Assembly: GCA_900539175.1 (NCBI GenBank)
Contig: UQAW01000039.1
Location: 1 to 31,505 of the forward strand
Direction of reading: 5' to 3'
DNA: 31,505 nt
Source of the DNA: an uncultured Lachnospiraceae bacterium
Lineage (GTDB): Bacteria; Bacillota; Clostridia; Lachnospirales; Lachnospiraceae
In this document: positions 21,690 to 30,488 of the stretch, piece by piece
Numbering within the stretch: position 1 is the first letter of the stretch
How the letters are laid out: every line of letters begins with the position of its first letter
Notes under the pieces: model-generated
What the model saw: only the letters and a program-made list of their open reading frames with translations
Told to the model about the DNA's origin: nothing
Databases searched by the model: none
Position numbers and translations under genes: made by a program

Positions 21690-23801
21690 TTATTTCTTTT
21701 TGCTTTTGTTTTTTGGTTTCTTTTTGGGAAAGGATAAAGAAAAATTCACCCTTCCGGTTTCATCTGCATCCATATGAAGATCTGCCTCAAAGTACATATT
21801 CTTCTTTCTGGAATACAGGTCTTTTACATGCACACATCCACTTTTCAGAAGTTCTGCAGCCATCTTTTTATCCATGGTTTTTTCCATGCTCTGCAGATAG
21901 CGGTTATCTTTCCAGAGAGCAAAGTGACAATCGTGGTTGCTACAATAGAAGTTGGTTTTGCTTTCATATACCAGGCTTCCACATACCGGACATGTTCCAA
22001 TGCTTTCTCTGGTCTGAAATCTTCTTGTTTCTTCTTCGGAAATCGCATCGCATCCATTCAGCATCATGGTCAGCATGTTTTTGATCCCGGTCATAAACTG
22101 TTCCGGTGCAATCTCTCCATGCTCCATCAAGAGCAGCTGATTTTCCCATTCTGCAGTCATACTTGCAGATTTCAGAAAGTCTGGCAGGATCTCCACAAGG
22201 ACTTTTCCATCATCTGTTGGAAGGATCTGTTTCCCTTTTCGGGTGGCATACTGGGAATAGATCAGTTTTTCGATGATACCAGCTCTTGTTGCCGGAGTTC
22301 CTAATCCTTTCTTTTCTGTGTCTTCATCGAATTCCTTATTTCCAGCAGTTTCCATTGCTGCAAGGAGAGTATCTTCACTGTATGGTTTTGGTGGCGATGT
22401 AAAATGTTCTGTCTTTTCTGCAGCTACAGCATAGAAAGTCTGTCCCTGGGTTACTTTCGGCATCCTCTCTTTCATTTCCTGATCCGGATCTACGATTGCC
22501 ATGCGATCCTTATTCTTGAAGCAGTTTTCAAAGAGTTTCCATCCATCCTGCAACACAGTTCTTCCTTTTGCTTTGAAGATTTCTCCCTGGCATTCCACTT
22601 CAATCTCTGTTTCCTGGTAAATGTGATCCTTACTCATTGCCATGACCGTATGGACTGCGATCAGGAACAGAATCTTTTCTTCCCAGGATTTCAGTTCATC
22701 CAGATGGCTGGATGCAAGCTCCATCGTTGGGATGATTGCATGGTGATCTGTCACTTTACTGTTATTCATGACTTTCTTCACATCTGGCTGCTCCGGCTGA
22801 TCAAACGGACCTGTCAGCTGATATTTCTCATAAATCTGACGAACCACATTTCTTGCGGTCTGTTCCATATCTTCTGTCAGATACTGGCTGTCTGTTCTTG
22901 GATAAGTGATCAGTTTCTTTTCGTACAGGCTCTGAGCGGTATCCAGTGTCTGTTTGGCTGTCATTCCATAGATACGGTTTGCTTCTCTCTGCAGTGTGGT
23001 CAGGTCATAAAGCTTTGGTGCTTTTACTTTCTTTTCCGTTTCTTTTACTGAAGTGACAATAGCTTCATTTCCATGGCATCTGCTTCTTAACTGTTCCGCC
23101 TCATCCGGATCAAAGATTTTTGGCTTTACTGCCGGAATTCCGTCACAATCCAGTTCTACATTGAAATACTTTTCTTTCTGGAAATTGCTGATCTGTCCGG
23201 CACGTTCCACCAACATGGCAAGTGTCGGTGTCTGAACCCTTCCAACGGTCAGCTTTTTGAAGTACTTTGTGGTGTAAGCTCTGGTTGCATTCATTCCGAC
23301 CAGCCAGTCAGCCTGAGAACGGCATACAGCAGCTTCGGCCAGATGTCGGTATTCCTCTGCGGATCTCAGATGCTGCATTCCATCAAGGATTGCGGAATCT
23401 TCCAGAGAACTGATCCATAATCGTTTCACCGGCTTTTTACTTCCGGATAAGTCATAGACATGTTTGAAGATTAATTCTCCTTCACGTCCGGCATCACAGG
23501 CATTTACGACGTATTCAATTTCCGGACTGTTGAGCAGTCTTTTTAAGATATAGAACTGATCTTTCTTATCTTCTGAGACTGTAACTTTCCAGTCTTTCGG
23601 GATGATCGGGAGATCTTCATATCTCCACTGGTTAAATTTCTCATCGTAAGCATCCGGTGAAACATATTCGGCCAGATGTCCGAAGCACCAGCTGACCATA
23701 CAGTCGGTTCCTTGTAAATATCCGTCTTCTCGTTCCTGTGCTCCAATCACTTCTGCGATTGCTCTTGATACACTTGGTTTTTCTGCAATTACTAAATACA
23801 T
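21690..23801 (-). CDS. topB: DNA topoisomerase III (TopB)
   Basis: 703 residues, type IA topoisomerase. The TOPRIM domain starts at once (MYLVIAEKPSVSRAIAEVIG) and holds the acidic motif ACDAGREGELIF. The catalytic tyrosine is in KLITYPRTDSQYL (about residue 303). GLGTPATRAGIIEKLI and HHAIIPT are typical family segments. The C-terminus has a zinc ribbon (CPVC, CSNHDC). Copies on conjugative elements probably resolve or relax the transferring DNA. AGGAGG stands nine bases before the ATG. The length is that of the short element-borne TopB. Confidence 0.96.
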   Translation of the reverse strand: MYLVIAEKPSVSRAIAEVIGAQEREDGYLQGTDCMVSWCFGHLAEYVSPDAYDEKFNQWRYEDLPIIPKDWKVTVSEDKKDQFYILKRLLNSPEIEYVVNACDAGREGELIFKHVYDLSGSKKPVKRLWISSLEDSAILDGMQHLRSAEEYRHLAEAAVCRSQADWLVGMNATRAYTTKYFKKLTVGRVQTPTLAMLVERAGQISNFQKEKYFNVELDCDGIPAVKPKIFDPDEAEQLRSRCHGNEAIVTSVKETEKKVKAPKLYDLTTLQREANRIYGMTAKQTLDTAQSLYEKKLITYPRTDSQYLTEDMEQTARNVVRQIYEKYQLTGPFDQPEQPDVKKVMNNSKVTDHHAIIPTMELASSHLDELKSWEEKILFLIAVHTVMAMSKDHIYQETEIEVECQGEIFKAKGRTVLQDGWKLFENCFKNKDRMAIVDPDQEMKERMPKVTQGQTFYAVAAEKTEHFTSPPKPYSEDTLLAAMETAGNKEFDEDTEKKGLGTPATRAGIIEKLIYSQYATRKGKQILPTDDGKVLVEILPDFLKSASMTAEWENQLLLMEHGEIAPEQFMTGIKNMLTMMLNGCDAISEEETRRFQTRESIGTCPVCGSLVYESKTNFYCSNHDCHFALWKDNRYLQSMEKTMDKKMAAELLKSGCVHVKDLYSRKKNMYFEADLHMDADETGRVNFSLSFPKKKPKNKSKKK

Positions 23802-23829
23802 GATGTATTACCTCCTTCATATAACGAAA

Positions 23830-23859
23830 CGGAGAGAGCATGTTTTACAGCCCCCTCCG
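23830..23859 (-). repeat. Inverted repeat between the DUF4366 and topB genes
   Basis: CGGAGAGAGC (23830-23839) and GCCCCCTCCG (23850-23859) pair over ten positions with two wobbles in the minus-strand RNA. Only TTTCGTT follows, so termination would be partial; it may tune the topB level. Confidence 0.5.
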
Positions 23860-23873
23860 CTAAAAAAGTTTAT

Positions 23874-24608
23874 TTATTTTTCATTTTCTTCAAAATCTTC
23901 GTCTTCAGACTCTTCCTCATCCGGAACTTCTTCCAGTCCACCTGTTTCCAAACCTTCCGGCTGATCATCCTCATCTTCCTCTTTTTTAGGTTTATAGATC
24001 TTGAAGTAGTAGTAAGCTGCCACACCGCCGAGAGCCAAAATCAGGATTGTTGCCATTGCACCCATATTGGTTTTTGCAGATGCTGTTTTCTCCGGATCAA
24101 TGGTAGCTTCCTTGTCTACATCCTCATTATTTGTTTCATCCAGCACTACCTTTGATTTATCTGGCTGTGGTGTTACGACAGTAGCAGTGCTGTCTTTATC
24201 CAGAAATTCGGACAGATCATTCTCATCAATCTGGGATAACATATAGACATTCTGTGATGTGGCACTACGGTCGATCACGATATAGAAAGTGTTGTTATTC
24301 TTCGTTGTAACCGTAAGAAATTCCTTTGTGGAATCATCGGTAATGTCATCCTTGACTTCACCATTGCCAGGTGTCGTAAATGCAGTTCCCTTGTCTGTTC
24401 CATCTTCCGGCAGCACCTCGTTTGTGTTTGTCGCCTCGTCCTTTTTCTCTTCTTTGTCTGTTGACTGTTCCGTCTGAGTTGTCTCTACTTTGGATGCCTC
24501 TGCCGATTCATCCACATAGGCAAATGCTGTGGTTGATGCTGTAAAAAGCATCATGACTCCCAACAGCAGTCCTGCCATTTTCTTATTCATTTTCTTCCAT
24601 TTCACCAT
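23874..24608 (-). CDS. DUF4366 (CD1107-type) surface protein
   Basis: About 244 residues. It has a signal peptide (KKMAGLLLGVMMLFTASTTAFA), an acidic Thr/Glu-rich region, then the family core FLTVTTKNNNTFYIVIDRSA and NVYMLSQIDENDLSEFLD. A membrane helix (AMATILILALGGVAAYYYFKIY) precedes a very acidic tail. The protein would sit in the membrane with its core outside; its role in mating-pair or channel assembly is not known. The ATG at 24608 has AAGGAGG nine bases upstream and lies inside the end of the DUF4315 gene. Confidence 0.87.
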   Translation of the reverse strand: MVKWKKMNKKMAGLLLGVMMLFTASTTAFAYVDESAEASKVETTQTEQSTDKEEKKDEATNTNEVLPEDGTDKGTAFTTPGNGEVKDDITDDSTKEFLTVTTKNNNTFYIVIDRSATSQNVYMLSQIDENDLSEFLDKDSTATVVTPQPDKSKVVLDETNNEDVDKEATIDPEKTASAKTNMGAMATILILALGGVAAYYYFKIYKPKKEEDEDDQPEGLETGGLEEVPDEEESEDEDFEENEK

Positions 24609-24891
24609 TCTGATATTCCTCCTTATTTTCTTCTGTGAATACAAAGGAGCCTGAACCTTCATCGTCAGACTCCCTGCTTACCTGAAATTTAACTTTTCCA
24701 CTCTGGATACCATCCAAAAGATCATATAACTGATTATTATCCATCTTCATACCACGGATGCACCTGATCATCTCATTGTCCTCTTCCTGCTTTAATGCAG
24801 CCTGGACACCCCTAAGATATTGCTGCAGATCCGCGATCTTTTTCTCTGTCTTGGCAATCTCATCCAGATATTTTTTTATCTTTTTATTCAA
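24583..24891 (-). CDS. DUF4315-family small coiled-coil protein
   Basis: 102 residues starting at a TTG with GGGAGG seven bases upstream. The N-terminal half is a coiled coil (KKYLDEIAKTEKKIADLQQY). The family core IRCIRGMKMDNNQLYDLLDG follows, then an acidic tail. DUF4315 proteins always accompany the NlpC/P60 and DUF4366 genes in these elements; their function is unknown. The 3' end overlaps the next gene by 26 bases. Confidence 0.87.
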   Translation of the reverse strand: MNKKIKKYLDEIAKTEKKIADLQQYLRGVQAALKQEEDNEMIRCIRGMKMDNNQLYDLLDGIQSGKVKFQVSRESDDEGSGSFVFTEENKEEYQNGEMEENE

Positions 24892-24917
24892 ACTTTCACC
24901 TCCCTTCGTTCACCCCT

Positions 24918-27206
24918 TTATGGCAGTCTTCCAAAGCACATGAAATGTTGCTGCCAGTAGGATGTGCTGATATTTGAGTAATGGATCGGATCCCCGCAAT
25001 GGATCATCATATTGTTACCGACATAGATACCCACATGGCTTGCACCAGATGTGTTATACGTTCCCTGGAAGAAGATCAAATCTCCTGGTTTTGCTTCTCC
25101 CGGTGATACATAAGTACATGCACCTCTTAATCCTTCCGCGGTCAATCGTCCATAGTTCCAGCCATTACCACAGTGATTAATGACATAGGATACGAAACCT
25201 GAGCAGTCAAATCCAGATGGAGAGTAGCCACCCCATACATAAGGTACTCCCAGATATTTTTCTGCTTCTCGGATCATCCGGGCAAATTCTTCATCCTGCA
25301 GTGCTTCCGGTGGAATCTCATAACTCATTCCATTACCGCCTGATCCACTGGTCACATTGTTTACATCCCACAGATAATTTCTGTTTCCATAGGTCGTATT
25401 TAATGCATTGTAAATGATCAGCTGCTCTGCATTCAGATTGGCTCTTGCCACAGCATCAAAGCTTCCATTTGTCAGTGTCACATATAGAATCTTCTTAGTG
25501 CTGGTACTGGTAACCGTTACTTCCTGACTGCCATTGTCATCTGCGATATAGGCTTCCCAGGTCTGATGTCCATGAGCAGAGGCTGCAGCGTGGTTATCAT
25601 AGTAAACATCAAACTGCACACCATATCTTGCAAAGGCTCCGGTATCCTCAACTGTGTATTCCACACCATTCATTACTACCTTAGTGCCGATCGGCACAAA
25701 TGGATTGGATGCATCTACAGCAATGGTATGGTTTGCAGTAGGATATGCCCCACTGGCAGTTGGACCTCCAGACCATACACCACAACAGATTCGACAATTA
25801 CAATATCCGCTGGTCACTACCTGGCCCAATGATTCTCCGACTCGAACATTTCTGGTTTCTGTCACCGTTTCTGTTCGACCTTTCGTATTCAGATGATATT
25901 GTGCTTCAAAAAGAGCTTGCAGTTCATTTTCAACATCTGAGTACGTCCAGTCCCCATATTTTGCAGTAAGATACGAGATAAGATGGTATGGATTATGACC
26001 AATCTCAGCAATGTTGTACTGATACTCGTCATAATTCGGATGTCTTCGTTCCATCTCATTAATCTGCTGGTTCAAGGCACTTTCCAAAGCAGCATATCTG
26101 TTTTCGGCAGCATAGATATCCTCGTCTGAACTTGGATACGTTGTAATACCGATCACAGATCCAGCACCCTCGATAGAAGCACTGCAGCTCCCCAAAGATA
26201 CTGCTATGACAAGAAAAAGAAGCGCAAAAATACCGATGCCTGCGAACATGGCACGATTACGCTTTATAATCTCTTTCAAGGCAATCTTTGCTTTTACCGT
26301 CATGTTCTCGACACCGGCAATGGTTGTCGCTCCACCTAGACTGCCAGCGGATTTTCCGGCTCTGGCTGCCCGGTATGCATCCTTATATCGTTTTTTCTGA
26401 AAGAAGCGGTTATAGAAATATCTCTTTTGCTCAGCGTTCTTTACCGATTCTGCATGTTTGACTCCTTCCATACTTTCTGCAGAACCAAATTTCAGTTTCT
26501 TTTCTACAGTAGCCTCACGATAACCTCTGCGATGGGTTTTCACATCCGTTCGTTTGCTGCGGATCTGAGCATGACGCAGACCACGTAACGCAGCTTCTGT
26601 TTCACGCTCTGCAAGTCTGGCACTTTCCACACCTGCATTTTCATCTGTTTCTTCCTCTTCGGAAGTGACTGCTTTCATGCCAGATATAACAGCTTGTGTA
26701 GCAATGTATTTCCCGGCTGTCCCTCCCGGTTTCATGCCAGCACCTTTCACCATCTGATTTCCTTCATCATCAAAAGATAATCTTCCGGCTTTTGCCTGTT
26801 CTTTGGTCATCTGTTTTTGCAACTGTTTCTTCCGAATGGATTTCTTTTGGCTGTTCAGATTATTATCATCATCCGGGATTTTTTCATAACGATGCAGTTT
26901 CTTTCGATATCCGGATACTTTTTCTTCCGGTGTGACTTCAACTGTATCCTCAACAGCTTCCTGCCGGACAGAAGATTTACGGATTTTTTCCATCTGCAGT
27001 CGTTTTCCTTTTCCTGATTTTGAATCTTCATTCTCAGCCTTTTTCCGTTCCCGTTCAGGAACAAATTCTTCCTTATTTTCCGGTCGTCCTCGACTCCTGT
27101 GACTGATATCTTTTACACTACCATCACGAAGATTTTCTTCTGTCAGACCATCCCTGGTCATCTTTGCGACCTTTTTATCTTTGCCTTTAAATTCTTTTCC
27201 GGCTAT
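24918..27206 (-). CDS. NlpC/P60 cell-wall hydrolase of the conjugation machinery (CD1108-type), apparent ATA start
   Basis: About 762 residues. A basic cytoplasmic region of some 320 residues is followed by one membrane helix (MFAGIGIFALLFLVIAVSLGS), a coiled segment, a 3D-type domain (CNCRICCGVWSGGPTASG...VEDTGAF) and a C-terminal NlpC/P60 peptidase with Cys in FDCSGFVSY and His in SHVGIYVG. It would open peptidoglycan for the channel. The first ATG (27161) has only a weak site. An AGGAGG (27216-27221 complement) stands nine bases before an in-frame ATA at 27206, giving IAGKEFKGKDKKVAK before the ATG. The stop of the previous gene is inside this binding site. Confidence 0.9.
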   Translation of the reverse strand: MAGKEFKGKDKKVAKMTRDGLTEENLRDGSVKDISHRSRGRPENKEEFVPERERKKAENEDSKSGKGKRLQMEKIRKSSVRQEAVEDTVEVTPEEKVSGYRKKLHRYEKIPDDDNNLNSQKKSIRKKQLQKQMTKEQAKAGRLSFDDEGNQMVKGAGMKPGGTAGKYIATQAVISGMKAVTSEEEETDENAGVESARLAERETEAALRGLRHAQIRSKRTDVKTHRRGYREATVEKKLKFGSAESMEGVKHAESVKNAEQKRYFYNRFFQKKRYKDAYRAARAGKSAGSLGGATTIAGVENMTVKAKIALKEIIKRNRAMFAGIGIFALLFLVIAVSLGSCSASIEGAGSVIGITTYPSSDEDIYAAENRYAALESALNQQINEMERRHPNYDEYQYNIAEIGHNPYHLISYLTAKYGDWTYSDVENELQALFEAQYHLNTKGRTETVTETRNVRVGESLGQVVTSGYCNCRICCGVWSGGPTASGAYPTANHTIAVDASNPFVPIGTKVVMNGVEYTVEDTGAFARYGVQFDVYYDNHAAASAHGHQTWEAYIADDNGSQEVTVTSTSTKKILYVTLTNGSFDAVARANLNAEQLIIYNALNTTYGNRNYLWDVNNVTSGSGGNGMSYEIPPEALQDEEFARMIREAEKYLGVPYVWGGYSPSGFDCSGFVSYVINHCGNGWNYGRLTAEGLRGACTYVSPGEAKPGDLIFFQGTYNTSGASHVGIYVGNNMMIHCGDPIHYSNISTSYWQQHFMCFGRLP

Positions 27207-27212
27207 AGGTCA

Positions 27213-27671
27213 TCACCTCCTGGCACAACTTTTCTTTCTGTACTCATTCAGTTCCTGGCGTCCAATGATCGGGATACCAGGATAACCATCTGCCTGTGTC
27301 CTGATTGCTGGAGAGCTCGCCTGGATATGAAATACCCAGTTCAATTCACTCGGATCTCTCGGCCAGAAACCATTGATCAGCATAGCCTCCTTGAACTGAT
27401 TGTTGTGCAGATGGATCTGGGTACGTTTATACAAAACTTCTTTCAGATCATCACTGGTAAGATGCGGATAGATTTTCTGTGCCGGATAAAAATTCCAGAA
27501 TACCCAGTCAAGGATAATGTTCTGTGTTTCCAGCGGAAGTTCATACAGATGATGATCATCATTGACTGTATGAACACGGTATCCAGGCTGTGCATTTTCC
27601 AGATTTTTCATCTGAATGTAAGGATTATCCTGGTTCCACTGCCTGATTCGGATCTTATCGATTTCCTTCAT
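27213..27671 (-). CDS. Hypothetical conjugation-operon protein (152 aa)
   Basis: 152 residues, family not recognised. It is soluble by composition, with no membrane segment or signal peptide. Visible stretches are LPLETQNIILDWVFWNFYPA, YPHLTSDDLKEVLYKRTQIH and FKEAMLINGFWPRDPSELNW, ending RKKSCARR. The ATG at 27671 has GGAGG nine bases upstream and overlaps the VirB4 end by 17 bases. Its stop forms part of the ribosome binding site of the NlpC/P60 gene, so all three are coupled. The position suggests an accessory cytoplasmic factor, which is inference only. Confidence 0.75.
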   Translation of the reverse strand: MKEIDKIRIRQWNQDNPYIQMKNLENAQPGYRVHTVNDDHHLYELPLETQNIILDWVFWNFYPAQKIYPHLTSDDLKEVLYKRTQIHLHNNQFKEAMLINGFWPRDPSELNWVFHIQASSPAIRTQADGYPGIPIIGRQELNEYRKKSCARR

Positions 27672-30096
27672 GCTTTTCCGCCTCCATTTCTTTCTCTCGT
27701 TTTTCAACTTCTTCCGGTTTTGTAGTCATCAAACTGTACAGCTTCAAGTTCTTATCGAACTTGTCCTTAAATGGAATAATTGTTGTTCCATAGAAAAGAA
27801 GTCCTTCTCCTTCCCCGGAATTCGTCACATAAGACAACTGATATGGGGAAATATTCAGCTGTTTTGCGAGGATCTGTCTGTCACCTGCCGCCTGGTTCAG
27901 CATCAGGATAAAATCACTGTTCTCAAAGATATTTTCAATTTCCCTGCTGGCAAGAAGATCTTTGATATTCTGTGTGATTCCAGTCGGTACGCCTCCCCAT
28001 TTTCTGAATCTCTTCCAGATTTCTACGGAATAAGCTGCTGTCTGTTCTTCTTTGAGCAGAAGGTGGAATTCATCGATATAGTACCTGGTAGATTTGATGC
28101 CGCGGTTAATCGTAACTCTGTTCCATACCTGATCCTGGACGATGAGCATTCCGATTTTCTTCAGCTGCTTTCCAAGTTCCTTAATATCAAAGCAGACAAT
28201 ACGGTTATTCAGTTCCACATTGGTTCTATGGTTGAATACTTTCAGTGATCCATTTACATAGATTTCCAGTGCTGTTGCAATTCTCTGGGCCTGGGGTTCT
28301 TTCTGCTTTCTGAGGCAGTCATACAGGTCACCAAGGACCGGCATATTTTCCGGTTTTGGATCTGCAAAGTACTTCTGATACACCAGTGGAAGACAACGGT
28401 CGATCACTGATTTTTCCTCTGCTTCAATTCCATCCCTGCTTCCCATGATCAGCTCGCATAAAGACAGGACAAAATCGGATTTCACTCCAAGTGGATTGTC
28501 ATCATCGGAATAATCCATATTGATATCCATCGGATTGATATAATCCTTACTGGTCGGTGAAATGTGTACGACCTGTCCGCCAAGTGCATGGACCAGTGGA
28601 TAATACTCGCCCTCCGGATCTCCGATGATAATGTCATCCTTTGTAACAAAGAAAGCGTTGGTGATTTCTCTTTTTGCTGCAAAGGATTTACCGGATCCAG
28701 GCGTACCAAGGATCAAACCATTCGGGTTTTTCAGCTTTTTACGATCCACCATAATCATGTTGTTGCTGAGTGCATTTAATCCGTAATACAGGGATTCTCC
28801 TGCCATAAAAAGTTCCTGAGTGGTAAACGGTACGAAGATAGCAGTGCTGGTCGTGGTCAGTGCACGTTTGATGGGGATATGATTGACTCCCAGCGGAACA
28901 CTGCTCATCAGTCCTTCTTCCTGCTGATAGTCCAGACGTTTCAGTACACAGTTGTATTTCTGTGCAATTCCGGCAGTCTGGAAGATGGCATTGTCCAGTG
29001 CCTGTTTTGTCTTTGCTGTATTTAAAAAGAGCGCTGTTACAAGGAACATACGCTCATTTCGTGACTGCAGGTCTTCTAACAGACGCTTAGCTTCTCCGCC
29101 ATACGTGTTCAGATCCGATGGAATGATATCCATATCGTATCCGGCCCGGACTGCTTTTTTCTGTTCTTCGATTTTCATACGGTTGATATCCGTCACTTTG
29201 CTTTTTACCAGCTTGATTGCCTTCATCTGATCCACAGACTGGACATGCAGGTTGACGATCAGGTTCTTATCGATATCCAGAAATTCTGCAAGCATCTTAT
29301 CTGTAAGCTCCGGTGCCAGAATCTGCAGATAAGAGACTGCCCCGATGGTATTTCCCATACGGAATGTATTTCTGTCCTTGAATACAAAACTGGTCGGTGC
29401 CACATAATCTTTGGTATTGAGTCCTGTACGAATCATGGAACCATAATCAAACTGGAAGTCTGTCATGTTATCTGGATTGAAAGTCTCATATAAAATCTGC
29501 AGTCTTTCTACCCCATTCAATGGATAAGCCGGAACTCCAAGGATCTTGAAATTATTCAGGATATCTGACTCAATACGTTCCAGCTTTGGCTTTGCTTCCC
29601 GGATATTATCTGCTTCGATGGAGAAGGTGATATATTTTGATTTCACCAGTCCATTATTTCCTTTCGCCAGCTGCTGTTTCAGCATCTTGGCATATTCCAT
29701 ACGAACATCGTCAAAAGCATCATCCTGAGGACGGATCCGGATGACCTGTTCAAATTCTTTCATGCTGCTTTTATGATTGATAAAGCTCAGCTGAAAATGA
29801 ATACTGGCATCAAAGTAATTGAGAAAATCACACCAGTTTTCAAAGATCGCATTTTTATCTTCGTTCTGAGCCAGCTGGTAGTTGATATCATAGAAGCGAA
29901 TACACTTAGAATACGTTTTTCCCTGTACCCTGCAGATCCCATCTTTTCCCATTTCCTTATAAGCGATTGACTGCTGGACGGACAGTTTTTTCTGCCTGCG
30001 TTTTTCTTCCTGCTTTTCTTTTTTCTTTTTCTCTTTTCTGTCTACTTTTTTGTATCCGGTATCTGCGACAGTTTTCTTATTTTTCTTTTTTCGCAA
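27655..30096 (-). CDS. VirB4-family conjugation ATPase
   Basis: About 813 residues from a TTG at 30096. Walker A GTPGSGKSFAAKR is at about 464-471, Walker B-like YYIDEFHLLL follows, and GITQNIKDLL and FILMLNQA are typical of VirB4/TraE ATPases. The N-terminal 60 residues are very basic. The enzyme powers assembly and substrate passage of the mating channel at the inner face of the membrane. AAAGGAGG stands eight bases before the TTG; an ATG at 30180 has no binding site and would overlap the PrgI gene by 104 bases, so I prefer the TTG. Confidence 0.93.
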   Translation of the reverse strand: MRKKKNKKTVADTGYKKVDRKEKKKKEKQEEKRRQKKLSVQQSIAYKEMGKDGICRVQGKTYSKCIRFYDINYQLAQNEDKNAIFENWCDFLNYFDASIHFQLSFINHKSSMKEFEQVIRIRPQDDAFDDVRMEYAKMLKQQLAKGNNGLVKSKYITFSIEADNIREAKPKLERIESDILNNFKILGVPAYPLNGVERLQILYETFNPDNMTDFQFDYGSMIRTGLNTKDYVAPTSFVFKDRNTFRMGNTIGAVSYLQILAPELTDKMLAEFLDIDKNLIVNLHVQSVDQMKAIKLVKSKVTDINRMKIEEQKKAVRAGYDMDIIPSDLNTYGGEAKRLLEDLQSRNERMFLVTALFLNTAKTKQALDNAIFQTAGIAQKYNCVLKRLDYQQEEGLMSSVPLGVNHIPIKRALTTTSTAIFVPFTTQELFMAGESLYYGLNALSNNMIMVDRKKLKNPNGLILGTPGSGKSFAAKREITNAFFVTKDDIIIGDPEGEYYPLVHALGGQVVHISPTSKDYINPMDINMDYSDDDNPLGVKSDFVLSLCELIMGSRDGIEAEEKSVIDRCLPLVYQKYFADPKPENMPVLGDLYDCLRKQKEPQAQRIATALEIYVNGSLKVFNHRTNVELNNRIVCFDIKELGKQLKKIGMLIVQDQVWNRVTINRGIKSTRYYIDEFHLLLKEEQTAAYSVEIWKRFRKWGGVPTGITQNIKDLLASREIENIFENSDFILMLNQAAGDRQILAKQLNISPYQLSYVTNSGEGEGLLFYGTTIIPFKDKFDKNLKLYSLMTTKPEEVEKREKEMEAEKHEGNR

Positions 30097-30466
30097 CCGT
30101 TTTTCCTCCTTTCGGTTTTCCTGCATCCGGAGACTGTCTGATCTGTTCCGGATCTGTCTCATAATAGTTTTCAGTTTCATATTTTCTGACGGATGGACGA
30201 AGAAACTTCACCCGGATCATATGCATCAGAACATCTTCCAGATGCATCCCGTCTTTTTCGTACATGGCAAATAAAAATGCCGGTAACATCAAAAGCACCA
30301 TGACCGTTGCTGCATTACTGTTTCCCATCACATTACGCAAGAGGAAATAGCTTGGAATTCCCATTGCAGCACCTATACCAATACAGATCAGCTGTCTTTT
30401 GGTCAGGTTAAATGCTACTTTATTCTTTACCTTCGTTAAATCTTTCGGTACGCTGACATATGCCAT
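30077..30466 (-). CDS. PrgI-family membrane protein (TcpE/VirB3-like)
   Basis: 129 residues from the ATG at 30466, with AGGAG eight bases upstream. AYVSVPKDLTKVKNKVAFNLTKRQLICIG is the family start. Two hydrophobic segments follow (about 27-45 and 52-72), then EKDGMHLEDVLMHMIRVKFLRP and a polar tail. PrgI proteins stand just before VirB4 in Firmicute conjugation operons and probably anchor it in the membrane. It overlaps the VirB4 start by 20 bases. Confidence 0.9.
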   Translation of the reverse strand: MAYVSVPKDLTKVKNKVAFNLTKRQLICIGIGAAMGIPSYFLLRNVMGNSNAATVMVLLMLPAFLFAMYEKDGMHLEDVLMHMIRVKFLRPSVRKYETENYYETDPEQIRQSPDAGKPKGGKTVAKKEK

Positions 30467-30488
30467 GATTTTCACTCCTTCCTGTAAT

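Noticed and set aside
22404..23051. 215-codon plus-strand frame inside topB
   Set aside because: Antisense to conserved topoisomerase motifs; Phe/Cys-rich translation typical of a shadow frame.
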